Part shown: piece by piece, positions 1-15,059 of the stretch
Numbering within the stretch: the first letter of the stretch is position 1
How the letters are laid out: every line of letters begins with the position of its first letter
DNA from: Istiophorus platypterus
Lineage: Eukaryota > Chordata > Actinopteri > Istiophoriformes > Istiophoridae
NCBI GenBank assembly: GCA_016859345.1
Contig: CM029124.1
Span: 11,479,980 to 11,543,979 of the forward strand
Direction: 5' to 3'
Length of the DNA: 64,000 nucleotides
Notes under the pieces: generated by a model
Database searches by the model: none
Told to the model about the DNA's origin: nothing
What the model saw: the letters and a program-made list of their open reading frames with translations, nothing else
Position numbers and translations under genes: made by a program

Positions 1-99
1 GCCACTCTCTTTGTTCATTTAATCTAGAAAATGTAAATGTTTGGAGGAAAATCTATGAACAGGGAAATGACCAGGGGGGTGCTAAGGGAGGGAGCCAGC

Positions 100-660
100 A
101 CAAAACTTTATTCATGAATATGCCAGGCGCACACTCAAAACAACAGCCCCCCGAAACTTGGATGGCGCCGCATAACCACAAACATGAATGCAGGGAGACA
201 GAGAGAGCACAATGCCAATATGTCACACGCTAAATAGTTTTAAATTAGAGCCTGTATACGCCTGTTGGAGACTACATTCATCATACTCAACGTTGGTCTG
301 TTTCTTGCAAACCTGGCAGTAAGAGCTTCCACATGCCAGTGTCGGCGCTGGGGAGAAACAGAATCGGGTTATCAGCAGAAGTTTACTTGTCTTTAATCAG
401 CCTGTAGCTAATTACCAGGCTTCCACACAGCGTGGCCATAAGTCATTAATCATACAGGGCGTCTGGGAGCTCTCAGCTTTGTCCCGGACCACTGCAGCAG
501 ACAGGAGCTCCCTTTTCCATGATGGAGCTCTTTTCCTCTCTCTCTCTCCCTCTCTCCCTGTCTCCTTCAGAGTAGCGATGCCTCTAGCAGCAATGGCGTC
601 GCCCATTAGGTTGTAAATTACAGACCTAGTCATAGATACCCAAACAAAGGCCATCTGTTG
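100..660. promoter_or_regulatory. candidate conserved noncoding block A
   Basis: Mixed-composition DNA without repeats except a CT tract (537-562), with homeodomain-like cores in TAGCTAATTACC (405-416) and GTCATTAATCAT (441-452). It resembles a developmental enhancer. Conservation is not testable here. Confidence 0.25.
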
Positions 661-2495
661 GACTTCCTGTTTCTCTTCCCAGTGGCCTTCGCTATACCTC
701 TTACAAAAGATGACTTGAGCATTACTTGAGCAGAACTCACAGTGAAATGCACGTGCACATTTGTCTGCTTGTTGTCATGTAATGTCAGTCAACAAATCCA
801 TGCTACATGATGATGTCAGTGTTTTAGTGGCAAACCCACTTCCAAGTTACCTTGCCTGATGTTAGGTTCAATCAAAAGTTGCCATGGAGAAAAGTGCGCC
901 GGTAATATTTCGCCGTGAAAGTGGAGGTGAGAAATAAAATTGTCATTTAGCTGGACCAGGTGATACATCATTCTGTCTGTGCTGCAACACCCTCGCTCAC
1001 CAGTGACTAAATGGGCCAGGGCTGTTTTCAAATTACAACACAGAGGTGCTGAGGTCTCCACAAGGATCCATCCATGCTGCTCTGATGGCAAAATTTTTAA
1101 TCTGCCATCCATACAACTGAGAAGTACATCTACATCTACATGACAGTTAGAGACAGATTACTCTGTTGAAATGTTCTCCATGATTATATCTAACCAGCCA
1201 ACACTGTGCGGAATATAACAGGACAACAGGAACGAGAGGGAGAAAGAGATGAAGGACACTGACACAGAGAGTGAGAGAGCAGAGAGAATTTCTTCTTCCA
1301 TCACTCTGATTCCACGGACAGCTCCATTCACCGTCCTCCATCACTCTCTGACAGGGGACATTTCCGGAAACCGAACTCTTTTTCGGTGCTACTGAAATGC
1401 CATGCTCAAATGTAAGCATATGAGCATCTGTCTAAAGAAAAATATCTGAAAGGAGCCGGCAACTGCAAAGTGAAGCTTTCAGCTGCTTTTCATGCTGCTG
1501 CATGACAAAATCCCACAGTTGGTTGAACATCTCCATCGAACCAGGTGGAACAAAACATCCTATTGTGAGCCTTGGAGGTCAACCTGTTTCCCATCATGCA
1601 TAACACACACATGCAATGTGTAAAGGTGTTAAAGTATTTTTTTTTTTTTTTTGTGCTGGATGCATACACTCTTGCTGCAATTTCTTCTCACTCTTCAACT
1701 ATTTTAGCACAAGGTTTCGAAGACATATGGTGCGTCATGTAAAAGCAAAAGACTGGCATCAAATGAAAGATTGTTTAAAGTCAGAACTGCCAAAGCTTTA
1801 TGCCCATCATTTATCTTGTTACCAATAGATCAAATTCACTTCATGGCAGAGTCATAAAAATGTATGAGAATGTAAATGGCTGAGTGACCCATTCATCTTG
1901 TTTAAAGTGGCAAATGTAACATGCTTCTCATCCTGGGTGATAAACTCATATTTCACTCTTTTATGAAGGATTCATTGTTGATGGTGAAACGTCCTGAATT
2001 TCATTACAGCAGCAGGTAGAGAGGCTCTGTCAAGGTACTCCTGTTGCAGTACAGTATACGTAAATCACTGAAGCTGTGTAATGCTGAGGACAGATCAGGA
2101 GGCAGTTTTTTTTTTTTCTTTTGCAACAAACGAAAATCGGACCTCAGCATTTTCTCACGCCATTTTGTTAAATTTCACAGGATTTAATCCAAAAGTCAAA
2201 TTGAGTGCACGCTATTTACAGCGAGTTCACCCTTTAAAAAAACAGGATAGTATGTGACATTTTAACTTCATGTTTTTCTTTGATGTTCTTCCCAGAAAAT
2301 AGCATCAATCATTCTGATTTCCTCTGGAGAATAAAAAGTACATATGAACGACTCCCATTTGGCTTCCCCTGCCTGAAAAAGTTGTATTTCAAAAACCTCA
2401 GAGGACAAAAAAATGCAATCATGCCACTAAAACTCAATATTTCTGCTGGACACAGTGAGTGGTGAGTGAATCAAAGGGCAGGTTTTTCCCTCACA

Positions 2496-2564
2496 CCAAC
2501 TCACCCACCCACACATGCACACACACATACACGCACACACAAACACACACACACACACGCACGC
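2496..2564. repeat. (CA)n microsatellite
   Basis: Imperfect CA repeat with ACGC interruptions. Confidence 0.95.
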
Positions 2565-2869
2565 ATTTAAAGTGCTTCCATACACACAAATATGGATACA
2601 CACATGCTCCTAGACAGAAACATACACACATTAGTCGACAGGGCAGTACACTGAGGTGGTTTATGCTTCTTGTCAGTTAGAGGGCGTGATGAAGTAATGA
2701 TTAATATGGGGGATGTTTGGAAATGTAAATCTATGCTGCAGTACAAATAAACCAGGGGGGTTTCTGGGGATGATTAAATGGACATTTCACAGTTGATTGA
2801 ACATGCAAAAAGTCATCCATTTCCCCCCTAACTCTGTAAACAGCGATGGCTGCCCCCTTTCCTGTGAAG

Positions 2870-3320
2870 TATATGATGGTCGTTGTGGTTTTATATGCAC
2901 ACACAGGCCATTGAAGACGAATGAGTGGCTCAATTTATATAACCACTGGGATCTCCTGATTAGGTAATTTATATGGAGGACAGGTTTATAACTGCTAACT
3001 CACCGTCATGTCCCGCAACAATTATTCCTGAAATCTGGCTGTAAAAGCAGACAGTAAATTCTGCATTTTTCTTCGGCTGTCATCAGGGCCCATAACCTGA
3101 GATCTGATTTTCAATAAATCTTTTTTTTTTTTTTTTTTTTTTATGAAATGGAGGGCAATTACATCAAGAGAGGGAGACTTTCAAAATTGATCCAAGTGGT
3201 GAAGAGTGGCATGTATATTGTCTATCTAAGATTGCCCTCAGTGGCCTCAGTGAATCTAAAGAGCCTTCAATTTATAGCATGTCCCACATATTTGAGAAAA
3301 TGGAGTATCGTCTCTTAATG
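2870..3320. promoter_or_regulatory. candidate conserved noncoding block B
   Basis: Complex sequence on both sides of a 24-base T run (3119-3142), with TGATTAGGTAATTTATATGG, AATTATT and AATTACATCA motifs typical of homeodomain-bound elements. No coding potential was seen. Confidence 0.22.
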
Positions 3321-5979
3321 GGTCAGGCGCTCATCTGCTGGGGGTGAGGGTAACAAAGAATGTTCACACAGAATAACATAAATTCACATGAGAAGTACTG
3401 GATGAAGACTAAAATGTCAGTAATGTTATCAATACATGACAAATAGAGTGAAAGGCTGACAAAAAACTCAAACTATAGAGGAAAGAAAACTCAGTCCAAA
3501 TTGCCAAGAGTTGTCATGTAAACTCCTGCTACCTCAGTTTGAACATATCAATAAACGCACACTACAGCAAGGCCACAACACTGTGATCACAAAGCCAAAT
3601 GTACTCACTGAAGGGATACATGACTGTGAGGTTTATTTTGCTGTTGACCCTGTGACAGAAGTTCAAGAAAGCTTTACCATTATCGTCTCCAACAAGGAAA
3701 TTACAGTTATAACTCCAATCATGGGCCGTCATCAAGAACTATAAAAATAATGACATAAAAGTTTAAATAATACCAAATATAATGAGGAAGAAAGTCATTT
3801 ATTAAAAGAAAGCAATATTATGATACAAATTAGGATTAGGATACAAAAATCAATACTGTGAAACATAAATATAGGACTGAAAATAGATATTGTAGCATGA
3901 TATACTGTATATACAACTGACATAGTATAACAGCAGTTGGAAAGGGCTTCCATGAGTTTACTCATTTTTATAGTTAATAGGAAAATACTTTAGACGTTTG
4001 ACTGTGATTAAACGGTGAAGTAAGCTCCCTTGGGCCAGGGTCCTTCAGACCAAGGGGTCTTTGGCTGCCGCACAAAGAAAGATTTCCTGGACTTCAAATT
4101 TAATGTTTTTGGCAAGGCAGAGTAGATTCAGACATGCTAGTCTGTCGGTCAGTAGTCAAATAGATGATGAAGAATGTATTCAAAAGCTACTGTGTGCTAT
4201 TTTGCATGTTACTGGTGTGTTTATTTTTGTATTCATTAAAGTATGGTTAATGTGGAATTACAATGGGCCATTTAAAAAATCTAATTAAAACTTAAATCCA
4301 ATTCTGGATAAAGAAATTTAATGAATTATTTTTGCTCTCATAAGCAATCAGATTGTTGGAAATTTACAAAATTACAAACATATCCATCTGACTGCCATAT
4401 TACAATAAGGTAATATCACTTTTAAACTTGAAATGATTTTGAGTGGCCGATATTATACAGCACTTCTCAGATATTGTCTAGTTTACTGTATGATGGTACC
4501 AGGTGAAAAAAAAATAAAGAAATCATGCAAGTTAAATTAAAACTCCTTTAAAGTTTAACACTGTGGTCGAGCATTCATAGAAGATTGATTCCGACATCTC
4601 TCTCAGTGTATATAGGTTTGTTCTGGCAGGCATTGGGTGAGAAGTGGATGTGTGCTATTAACAAGTTCTCTGGTTGGGGTCCCACCCCAGCATGGCTGCT
4701 TGTAAATGGCACTCTCTTATGGAGACAAATCACCCACTGGTTAAGGTTTCAATGAAAGGGGATACAGTTAGAGTACATAAATATAGCCGTAGGAAGCACC
4801 ACTAACCATGTGATTCTCAAACGATAGACTTTCTGTGGCCGACAGCCAGGTTTCACTCTAAAAGAGACTCAGCCACCAGAACAGCTAAAAGCTCAGAGTA
4901 TACAGTGTGTATGTATATTAATTCTGTAGCAGAGCCTGGGCTCAGATAGTTTTCAACAAGCACATTTAGGTGAACAGATGAGATGGACAAACCATTAAAT
5001 AGCACACGGAATATACAGGGACAACTGTTTGCTGGCTCTGCAATGTGTAGAAAGGCTGCAGCGTTCGCTTGGATTTTAATGGGTATTTCAGTCAAATAGA
5101 GTCAAAGGGGTGTCTGTGGAGGAACTAGAAAGAAAGTAACCACAAAGAACAGGAAAAGAAAGATCTATCATTTTAAGCACCTATTTAAAGCTGACATGAG
5201 AAACATATATATGGGTATGTGTGAGAGGGTGTGTTAGGGGAGTGTCAAGTGTTGAATGTGCAAAACATGTAGAATTAACCAGTACAAAAAAAACAAAAAT
5301 AAAGAAAAAAGAAAGAGAAGAGACTAGCTAGGACGTTGCATCTCTTTCACATTCACAATAAGGCAGAGAGGAATTTACTATGTTTACATACACAACACTC
5401 ACTGTTTGTTGACATTTATGGACAGAAATAAAGAGCCCATTCCCTCTCATTTGTGACTGTGCCCAAGTGATCCATATATGATTAAGTGGATAACTGAGTG
5501 TTTTAATGATGATTGTTATTAATTAAAAACGGTTTTCTGATTGTCTGTTGTTCCTATCTGAGAAGATACTTCCAGTGAAGTTAGTATGATGCATGGTTTC
5601 TTCTCTGTTCTTGAATGTGACCATCCCGAACTCCCAACCAACACAATTACAGACAGCGGGGAACTTCACCATGAGACAGTGTATCACACAGCCCGTAGAT
5701 CAAATTAGGAATTAGAAGTTTTAAGTTTACAAGATTAAAGAAAAAAAAAAAAAAAGAGCATTATGCATCTCACATGGCTCACTGCCCCATCATCTTCATA
5801 TTTGTTCGCAGCTGTCACATTGATTCTCTTTCTTTTCGCCCAGGAACAAGGGGATATTGTTTTATCGTTTCAGAGTGAAAGCATGCAGGCACTCAACCTG
5901 TCGAAAACCACACTAGGTTGTGTTGAGCTCTGAACTGGAAAATGCTGGCTGCCTCCCTGCAGTTTTGGACTGTCTAAAG

Positions 5980-6240
5980 CAGTGGTTCTCAAACATTTTC
6001 ATGTCACAGAGCCCCAGATAGAAACACGTTAGGCCACAGACTCTGCAGCCAGTGAAATTCCATCCCCTTGACTCCCATAAGATAAAATCTTTGCCACTGA
6101 TTTACTAGTTAATTATATAAATGTCTGCAGTCTGTTTATATAATTAACAATTTATCAATTCATCCTCACCAGATGCCCCAAAATCCCTATGATTTACTCT
6201 TAAAAGAAAAGCACTCTGGTATAAAGGTAGATGACATGAA
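5980..6240 (+). mobile_element. possible hAT-type DNA transposon terminus (degraded)
   Basis: CAGTGGTTCTCAAACATTTT at 5980-5999 matches the characteristic terminal inverted repeat of many vertebrate hAT (Charlie-like) nonautonomous elements. The following bases (CACAGAGCCCC, TTAGGCCACAGACTCTG) fit such an element. The opposite terminus was not found. GTCTAAAG precedes the terminus, and a 7/8 match CTCTAAAG at 6329-6336 could be a degenerate target duplication, but this is weak. The right boundary is arbitrary. Confidence 0.35.
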
Positions 6241-9200
6241 TGCCACTAGCAGTTGTGAGTGAAACAAGTGTACATTCATTAAAAGAAAGGGTGGCTCAAT
6301 TCTTATCAGGGCACATAATCAACAGGTGCTCTAAAGTAAACACTTGCAAGATTAATTGTTAGGATATCGAGTCTCCTTTTCCAGACTTAACTTAAAATTC
6401 AACCGACTGTTTGAGACATTAAACATTAACAGAGAACAATATTTAAAAGTACAAAGCCTTTTGATTGGAGGCATCCATGAAATCAAGTTTAAATGACGTG
6501 GCAATGAATAATACCCCTTGACTTTGTTTGCAGACCAGTCACCCACAAAGTACTGATGGATTGTTTCTTTGAACTGGCATTTAGACCGACAAATACAAAC
6601 ATTTGCCAAAAAACAGACCCATTCATGTATCATAATAGGTCTCCCACGTCACCTGAGGATAAATAGCACGTCAAAACTTAAAACATCTGTTTTTTTTAAT
6701 ATACACTACACCAGCTCCTGCGTATTACCTGTGGAGTCCTGGACTGAGGCCTATTCACAAATGCATGCGACGCACACAAGGCTTTCAGCTGCGCCTCGGC
6801 CGCTTCTGGTTATGCAGTGTTTCATGGCACCCTGTTTGCAGTGAAGTACTGAGCAGCTTATTAATCAGTGCTGAGAAGTCGGTCCCATCCATCCAGGCAT
6901 ATGGCTGCTTGCCTGTGGAACATTTTAAAGGCAAGCGGGTCTATACAACAACCATTAAAAGCACAGAGAGCCATATCCTCTAAATTATTTAGCTGGGAGA
7001 GGGTAGTAAATCAGTGTGAGTGTCATATACTGAACATGGCACATGCTGGAGTGAAAAATGCATACAGAGTGACTATTCACACATGGTGCTGAGCGTGGCA
7101 TTTAAAACCCTGTGTCGTCCAACATCTCTCCATAGCCCCGTCATCTTCAGTCACAACTAATTCACTGAGGTTGATTAGGAATGATCCACGTTGGAGATTT
7201 GTACAATCGCACTCTACTGACTACTGAACTTATATAAACTGGAACCAGTTGATTAAGATATTTTTTCAAATCGGTGATTTATCCACATTGTTATTTCAAA
7301 GGACAAAGCAAGCAGAAAAAAAAAAACTCTCCAGTGCATCGAAAATGGAAAACAATGTTCCGTCTGAAACGTGATCAACAGAATACTGACTCGAAGCATT
7401 TTGTTGCATTAATGGGTATGTGTGTAATTTGTATTTTTTCAGAAATGCTAAAGCCTAAACACCCCAAACTAAACATTTTTGTAGTTTAGTCATAATCAGT
7501 CTTCCTTCACACAGTTATTCAAATATTCCATTTGTAATTTTTGAGGCGTGAGTTATTTCTGAACGTCAGTGCTTGAGATCTGGCTTGTCGACAGGCTTCA
7601 CTGTGACTGACACACTCATCAAAATGAGAATCCTTCTTGCCTGGGGGAACTGTGATACCTGTCAAATGGTGGATATCTTTTAATGTCCTTGTCTCAAATG
7701 CATGTCAGAGCAAATGCCAAGTCATAACATCAGTTATTACCTGGATGTTCAACGCCTGACTCCTCTTATTTACCTAAGGTTTCAAAAGATCCCTTCACTT
7801 GTCTTTCCCGCTGTCTTTGTGGTGAGAATCATCCTTGTGACAGTTTTTCTATCTTCAAATTTTCAGTAGATTTCATCTATTTATTTTTTGATTGACTCCT
7901 TGGGTGTGTGGCATGTGTGCATGTGTACATTATGTGAGCTTCTCTTCTCTCATAATATTTAAAGCCCTAAAGGTTGATAACTTGCATTTGCCAGCTTCCA
8001 TCCTAAAGAAAATTAACTATCACAGACTCCCACACCAGAAACACTCTGAAGGCTCTTTTGTTTTTGTGACTTCAAGCTTACTCATGCACTGTCTGTCTAT
8101 AGGGGGAGCAGTTTAGCATATGACTGTCACAATGCTGATGGCTCTCAAAAAGCTCTGTTACTTCAGATCACATGATAGGGAGAGTTTCTTGCACTTATCC
8201 AAACTCTGGAGGATGTCAAGCATCACACAAAAATCTTTGCTGTTTAAATGCTATGCATTACACAGTATATGTGGATTAGGTTTTAACCTGTTATTTTGAG
8301 TGTTACAACCACATTAAATCAAAAATAAATAATTAGAAATAACAAAGAGGAGTTATCCACGCATGCCGTTGCAGCAGCTTTGCTCCCATCAAATGCACTA
8401 CGCAACGTGTTACGACGTACACTGCATCAGACAACGCAGGTAATATGTTACAGACTCTGTATCATGGGGTTCTGCAGCTGAGATGGAGTCTGTCTCAATC
8501 TCAGAATATCAGCTTTACTAGCCACAGGAAACGAAGATAGACAGTTTAGGTCTTTATCTGTCAAAGGGCATGGCACGTTTGGACAGATGTAGATGTTGCT
8601 CTTACAAGTGACATTTATTCCACATACAGTCTTATTACCAATTTGAGACCCCTCAGCGTGGGGCTCAGGTGTGTGCTCACAGCTGCCTGACTTAACTTGT
8701 ACAGTGCTGCACTGTAACAGTCTGTAAAAGTTGTGGAGTTGAACATTTTAATGACGAGATTTGGTTAGCTCTAAATACAGCATGGGATCACATACTAGAA
8801 TTCAAACTGACACTAAAATATGATTAATAGCTATTTTGCATTATTGTTGATTCTATACTTGTTAAGTTTCTTGCAAATGTAATCCCCTAAAAATATGTGG
8901 TAGTTGTTTACTTAGTCTGCTGCATTTTCCTTTTCACAGAAGCATAGTGTTCCTTTATTCATAATAACTGGAATCAAATACAAAAGAGTCTTTCTTGATT
9001 TTCTTAGACTTCATTTTTTTACACAATAAAATGGCTCACTATTGTCAATAAAAGCCTTATTTCAAAACGAGAACAGAAAAAACTTGCTCGTTCAGCATAT
9101 TGCCACCTATAACATTTTCACTACAAGTTCTGGAGGGTTGAGGACAACAATAAAGGGAAAAAAAACAAATGGATTGTAGGTAATTTGAGGTTCAGTTTCA

Positions 9201-9750
9201 CAGTTAACACCAAAATGCATTAAAGCAATAAAAGTGATGTGAGCCACCATATTTCCTGGGGCTGTGTTGCTGTATGTCTGGCCCAATTTGTCTCCCAGTC
9301 AGGCCCATTAGTCCACTGTGCTCCCTTCTTAATACGCTCAGCTCCGTCGAATGCCTCAGATCAATGTGTGATACATCGCAGCATCATCACTTACTGCATG
9401 TGGATGAGCTGAGAAATGTCCCCCACTCCCATTATTTCCTTGGAGAAGTCTCTATTGAAAGTCATATGGGCATAGGCAGGGAGAAGTAGTTTGGTTTGGG
9501 GTTGGTGGTGTAGAGGGGAGGGAATTGTTTGGTCCACTGACATGAATGAATTGCTGGAGTAATGCGGAGGCTGGTAATAGTTGAATAGTTTATATCAACG
9601 TGATAAATATAGCTCTCATAAATCACATAAGTGTTATATATTGCCGTTTTTCACACTTGGCTCCAACCAGAAAGCTCTGGAGAATATCACAGTGGATTGT
9701 GCACTTCCTTTTTTTATATATATATGCAGAAAGCTCTGGATCTTCAGTAG

Positions 9751-9790
9751 TTCCTTATACTGGATAATAGTTCCTTATACTGGATAATAG
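9751..9790. repeat. exact 2 x 20-bp tandem duplication
   Basis: The unit TTCCTTATACTGGATAATAG occurs twice with no difference, which suggests a recent replication-slippage event. Confidence 0.95.
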
Positions 9791-12700
9791 TTCTACACAA
9801 GGAGCAATTAATGTCCCATATGGTGCTTTAAAGGTTTACAACTGATTCTGTACCTCCAAAAACTGCTTCTGAGGTGGGAAATTCCTCTCAGTGGTGCAAT
9901 AGAGACAACATATAACCATGTTTATGTAATTTGTGTTCCTCATTTAAGTAAGGTATTCGCCTGTTAGCACAAAAATTGCTTGATAAAGGAGGCATTTCAT
10001 TTTTGTATTTTTATATTACACTTACTATGTTTCTTTGTTCCAAATGTAGTCATCTTCTCTATCAAGAGGGAGGCATTTAAGTAAGGGTTTTTTAAAATGT
10101 TTTTTAGCACAATCAAGAAAGAAAAAGAAAAGAAAATTGATACTTTGTTTCCCTTTTTATCAAAATATTCCATTACACTTTTCTTCTTTAGCAAGTTTAC
10201 ATGGTGCAACTATGCAATGTACAATTGATGTCCTCTGCTCTGTCCACGTCAGTGAAATGCTACTCTCACTCAGAGGAGGCCAGCTTTACCTCTCTTCCCT
10301 TAAAGTAAAAGTTTAAGTTAAAGTAAAAGTTTTAGCCGATCAGACTGAGGCCATGCTTGACCAAACACAACACTCAACGATTTATCATTAAAAAAGATAA
10401 AAAGAAACAAAACAAGGGAGGCCAGGTCCAACCTGGCTTCTCACCAACCAAACTGTCATCTTAAAAAACTGCCTGCACTGATCTCTAACCAGTTAGCCAA
10501 CTACATAGCCAGCTGGTAGTTCGCTAGTTAGCAGAATGGATCTAGATGGGGACCTTGAGGTACTTGTAAAAAATGAGATTACTAAGCTTGCTTTTTAGCT
10601 GCAGCTGAAGATCAAACAGAACTGTGGGCCTACCCCAAAGCTGGATCTGACTCAGGGGAGCCCTAGGGGAAAACCTAGATCTTTTTATGATCAGTACTAT
10701 CCCAGAACTGAATTAATAACAGGAAGTGCAAAGCTTAACTGGCTTTTCTTCTGGCCTCTTATTTGACCGGTCAAGCAGCTTCTTAAAAAACCCATGGAGC
10801 ACAACAAGATTCAACCTGGCAAACCTCTCAAGGGCCATAGAGAGGAACCCAAAGTCCCTATGTGGAGCTAGAGGTAACTTTTGCCGAGTGTGACCAACTT
10901 TTGATATGATCACCATACCAAGCTGACCGGCTTCCTGGGTAATACTCGCCCTGCAAAGCCACTGGTTAGTGGTGAGGGCTAGCTAGCATATATCCTAACC
11001 TTAGATTACTTAATTCATCATTTAATGGTAATAATAGACCTTTTTCATAGAAGACATGTTGGCATGTCATGGCAGGAAATGCAGAGGTGTAATAGATAAC
11101 ATTAAAAAAAAGACTGAATCCCCTTTAGATGAGCTAATTCCAAGGTCCAGGTAATCCATTTTTTTAAGTTATGTGATAGCGTAGAGACCTAGCTATTGGC
11201 TTATGTGTTAAAATATTACTCAGTGTCCTTGAGGATGGTATTAACCGTTTCAGTCACAACATTCATTGTAGCAAGTGTCATAAAACATCATATACAAATC
11301 TGCATTTCATTCCAATGAGAAATCCAATTGGTAACTTCAAGCAGCTCTAATGCAGAACACAATCCATAAAAAAAGCTTTATCTGTCCTCAAGCTAACTAG
11401 TGCTGCACAAGTATGCTCTGATTTAGAGATTTTAGCAAGAATGCTCCGGGTATATTTCTCTGTTTATGTCATTGCTGCTTAAGTTGTGAATGACAAGTCC
11501 TGTCAGATGATGCCACGCTAAATTAGTTTCCCTTAACAAATGGAAACAACACTCATTTCACATCTTACTTGCAAATATCCCAGTGTCACTCATTCATTAT
11601 AAACTGATCCATAATCAGATAATTGCTCCATACATTCAGTCCCTTTAATTGTATCTTCATTGTAATTTTCTTTTTTATGCTAGATGTGCAAATACAATAT
11701 TTATTTCAAAACCGGTTTTAAAGAGTTATTGCCTATGTGTTAATTATTTGTTTTTCAGTGCAAGACCCTAATATTTCATGCAGTCAGGTGGTTATATCTG
11801 AACTAAGATAAGATATAATATATAGGATAAGGTTTGTAAAAGATGTTATTCTTAAGCATTTGGTCATACATTTTATAAAATGAAACTTTTAAACAGAATA
11901 GAATTATTGTTCTATCAGAATTATCTGATAATCAATAACTTAAATACTCCATCTGGAATGACCAGGCCTAACCAGACTCCTGTTGTTTTTCCCCCTGGAG
12001 TTCAAGATGTGGACATTCCTTTGGAAGAGACATCAATGCAATAGTATTGCCTAATCATCATATCTGCATTCAGACCTGAGTTTATGTTGTTAGTAAGCAT
12101 GTGAGTCATGGTAATTGGTGGCCCACACCCATGGAAATGACATCATGTACTCATACTGTCATGTAGGGCCGGTGACACGCCATCAGGATTTACTTGCAGA
12201 AGGGAGAGAACAGCAGAAGACAGCAATTATGTGGTAGACTGAAACCTCAACCTGTCAAAAGAAACTTGGAAAGCAAATGCCTTTATCTCAAATTAAGTTG
12301 GATGACTCTGTCTTTGATAGTCCACTGGGTGGCTACACACAAAGACACATGCTCTAAAACGTCTTATACTGTATTCACACGGCTTCAAACAATTAGAATA
12401 CCCTGGTGATCGTGTGCTATAACACCCTGAGGATACAGTGCTTAGGCATTGCTGATTTCAAATGAAGGCAAAGAGCCCTTTGGAGCTGAGCCCGTCCCTG
12501 ACATTTTCTCTGCTTTTTACATTTATCAGTGACAGACAACAACCTCATCAGCCCGCATACTACTCCAACATACTCCATTAAAGGTGCCTGGAATAAGGGT
12601 GAATTTCCATAAAATATTCTTTGTCAGGATCAGAAAATGGGCAAATTATCTGAACACTAAAACACCCCAGTGCACCGTAGATCCCAAAGCAGACAGAAAT

Positions 12701-14639
12701 GACCTCAATTAGGCTGTCTAAGCACAAGAAAGTGTCTCACTGGTTAGAGATCTGAGTGGCACAGATAGATCAACACTGCCACTTCTCTCGCATCACCTGG
12801 ATGAGCACTTTACATTTGTAAATCAATGAGGAGGGTAACCACATGTAGAAGAGCTGGGAGGGGATTCCTGTCTGCCTTGGCACAGATTTTGAGAACCAAA
12901 TTACCTCTATTACTGTTCTCAGTTGGGGACTGCATTCTAGGATCAATTTGTCGGAAAAAGGTGCTTTAACGTTGATGGATATGACACGTGACCGGCAACA
13001 ATGTTGATTTTTTTAATCTCCTGGATAACAGGCAGATTTAGTGCAGATTTGCCTGAAGCAGTGGATCTGTTTATGGCCATGGAGTCCCTGCTTTGTTTCA
13101 TGCTGCTCACTTTATGGCTTCATTACTACAGTCACAAAGCTGTGGGCACCTCAACAGCCCGTATCACCATAAATCACACACTGAGATAATGATAGTCGGG
13201 CGTTCCAGCTACGATGACACCTTTTACTACAACTGGAATGCGAAGGCTTATTTGAGATATTGGTATACGTAATGCACAGTCGAAGATACACTTGAAGGCT
13301 GAGACAGTCACAAACAGAGGCCATTCTCTGTGGTATGTGGGAAGTGGATGTATAATCAAAATGAATTTGAAAATTAGCAATCTATACTTCTAAAATATAA
13401 TCGCAAGTAAGAAGTATCAAGTGCCCATTAAGTAAACTGTGCAAACAAAGCCACTGTTAATAGGCCCCTTTTTTCTCATCACTGAGAGCTTTAATATTGT
13501 AATTGCAACCTGATAAAATAACCAGGCATACATAAAAGATTATAATCACTCTCTGACTTATGTCTGGCATGGGGTTGAACATTATAGCAGCTTCCCCTTA
13601 TTGACACAGCTGTTACCCAAACTATAGACTTGCCACTGCAGACGACGGCATGTCTTTATATTGTGCCACACACCCACTAATGACAGCTTTAGTGGTGGTA
13701 ATTCAGTAGGGTTGAATATGGGGTTAGGTGTGTGAGTCACGTCCAAGGCTCCCCCCTTTTGCCAGATGTCCTGCCAGGTTTCCTGCAGTGTCCCTCGCTC
13801 CCTCGCTCTGAGGATGCAAGTATGTCCCAAGAATCCAAAATGGCTGCTTTAGGTTTTGACCAGACACCCAGAGAAGCATGGTGTATTTTAAATAAATATA
13901 TATTTTTTAAATACCCTTTACATTTTTAAGAGAGTTTAGTGACCATTTTTATGCTGTTTGAATGCAGATCACTGGTTAACAGTTATTTGCATTTTTGGAG
14001 CATCGGTTCAGCAAAAACAGGCAAAAACAAAACTGTTAGGTGGAGGAATGATCAACTGTCTTCATTGTGAAATGGAAAATTTCCCTTTATGATCTTAACA
14101 ATGTAACATGTAACTTTACTAAGACCGTCACCCACAACCTCTTTAAACAGTTTTTAAAGTGTCAGCTCCCTAAACCCTTAAAGTCACGCAGTAAAATTTT
14201 GGCCTCAATCGTGCAACGTTTTCATTTGCAAATTCAGACCGGTTTTCATGTGGAACGGCTCTGAACCATTGTAAAAATCCATGACCTAACAGTGTTAGTT
14301 GTGTTCACTTTGCCAGAGCAGGCACTGCACCTCCCTTAAAGTTTGACTCGCTGACCTGTGTGCCCCCTGGAGACCCTCACAAGACTATTACTTAATACGG
14401 TAAATAAGATCCCTGTTAAATCCATAAAAATCAACTGAGCAGATTTATAGATAAGGTCCACTTAATGTCACTGTTTATTTTATTACATTTAAATTATTAA
14501 TCACTAAACGTAATGTAACATTATGATGTGGTTTGATGTACTCTTCTGTTCTGCAGAACTCCTTGCACACAAAAGGACTTTTAGGCCTTGATGGACAAAG
14601 TGAATATGCACTTTAATGCTCTTGCATACTCTAATCCCC

Positions 14640-14870
14640 CCATGTTCCCTCTCCTCTGTGTCAGATCTCCTCAGTGAAGAGGGAGGGCTGGTAATTCATG
14701 CACACATGTGCCTGCCTGTTCCTCCACTGACAGGACCAGGGGGAGGGGCACATGATAAATTGCTTTCCACCGGGGACCTCCGAGCACAGCCACCATGATG
14801 TGGGTAAAAATGGAAATTGCTCCCTTTCACCGTCATTACATCAGTTTAGGACGCGTGTGGGCCTTATACA
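14640..14870. promoter_or_regulatory. candidate conserved noncoding block C
   Basis: A repeat-free stretch of higher GC within AT-rich flanks, containing GGTAATTCATGCACACATG and CATGATAAATTGC. It has no exon-like reading frame. It is likely regulatory by appearance only. Confidence 0.22.
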
Positions 14871-15059
14871 CACTATGAGAGGAGTTTGTTTCGTCTGACA
14901 AACCGCTGCGCGATAGACAAGGGACAACATAGCCGAGGAAGTATTTTGAATAAAATATTAATATCTGTAAAAGAGCCGGGTCAACAGTATGAGCAAATGA
15001 ACTGAAAGACAAATTTAATGCGGTTTAGAACCGATGACAGCAAAGATATATGCAAAATA

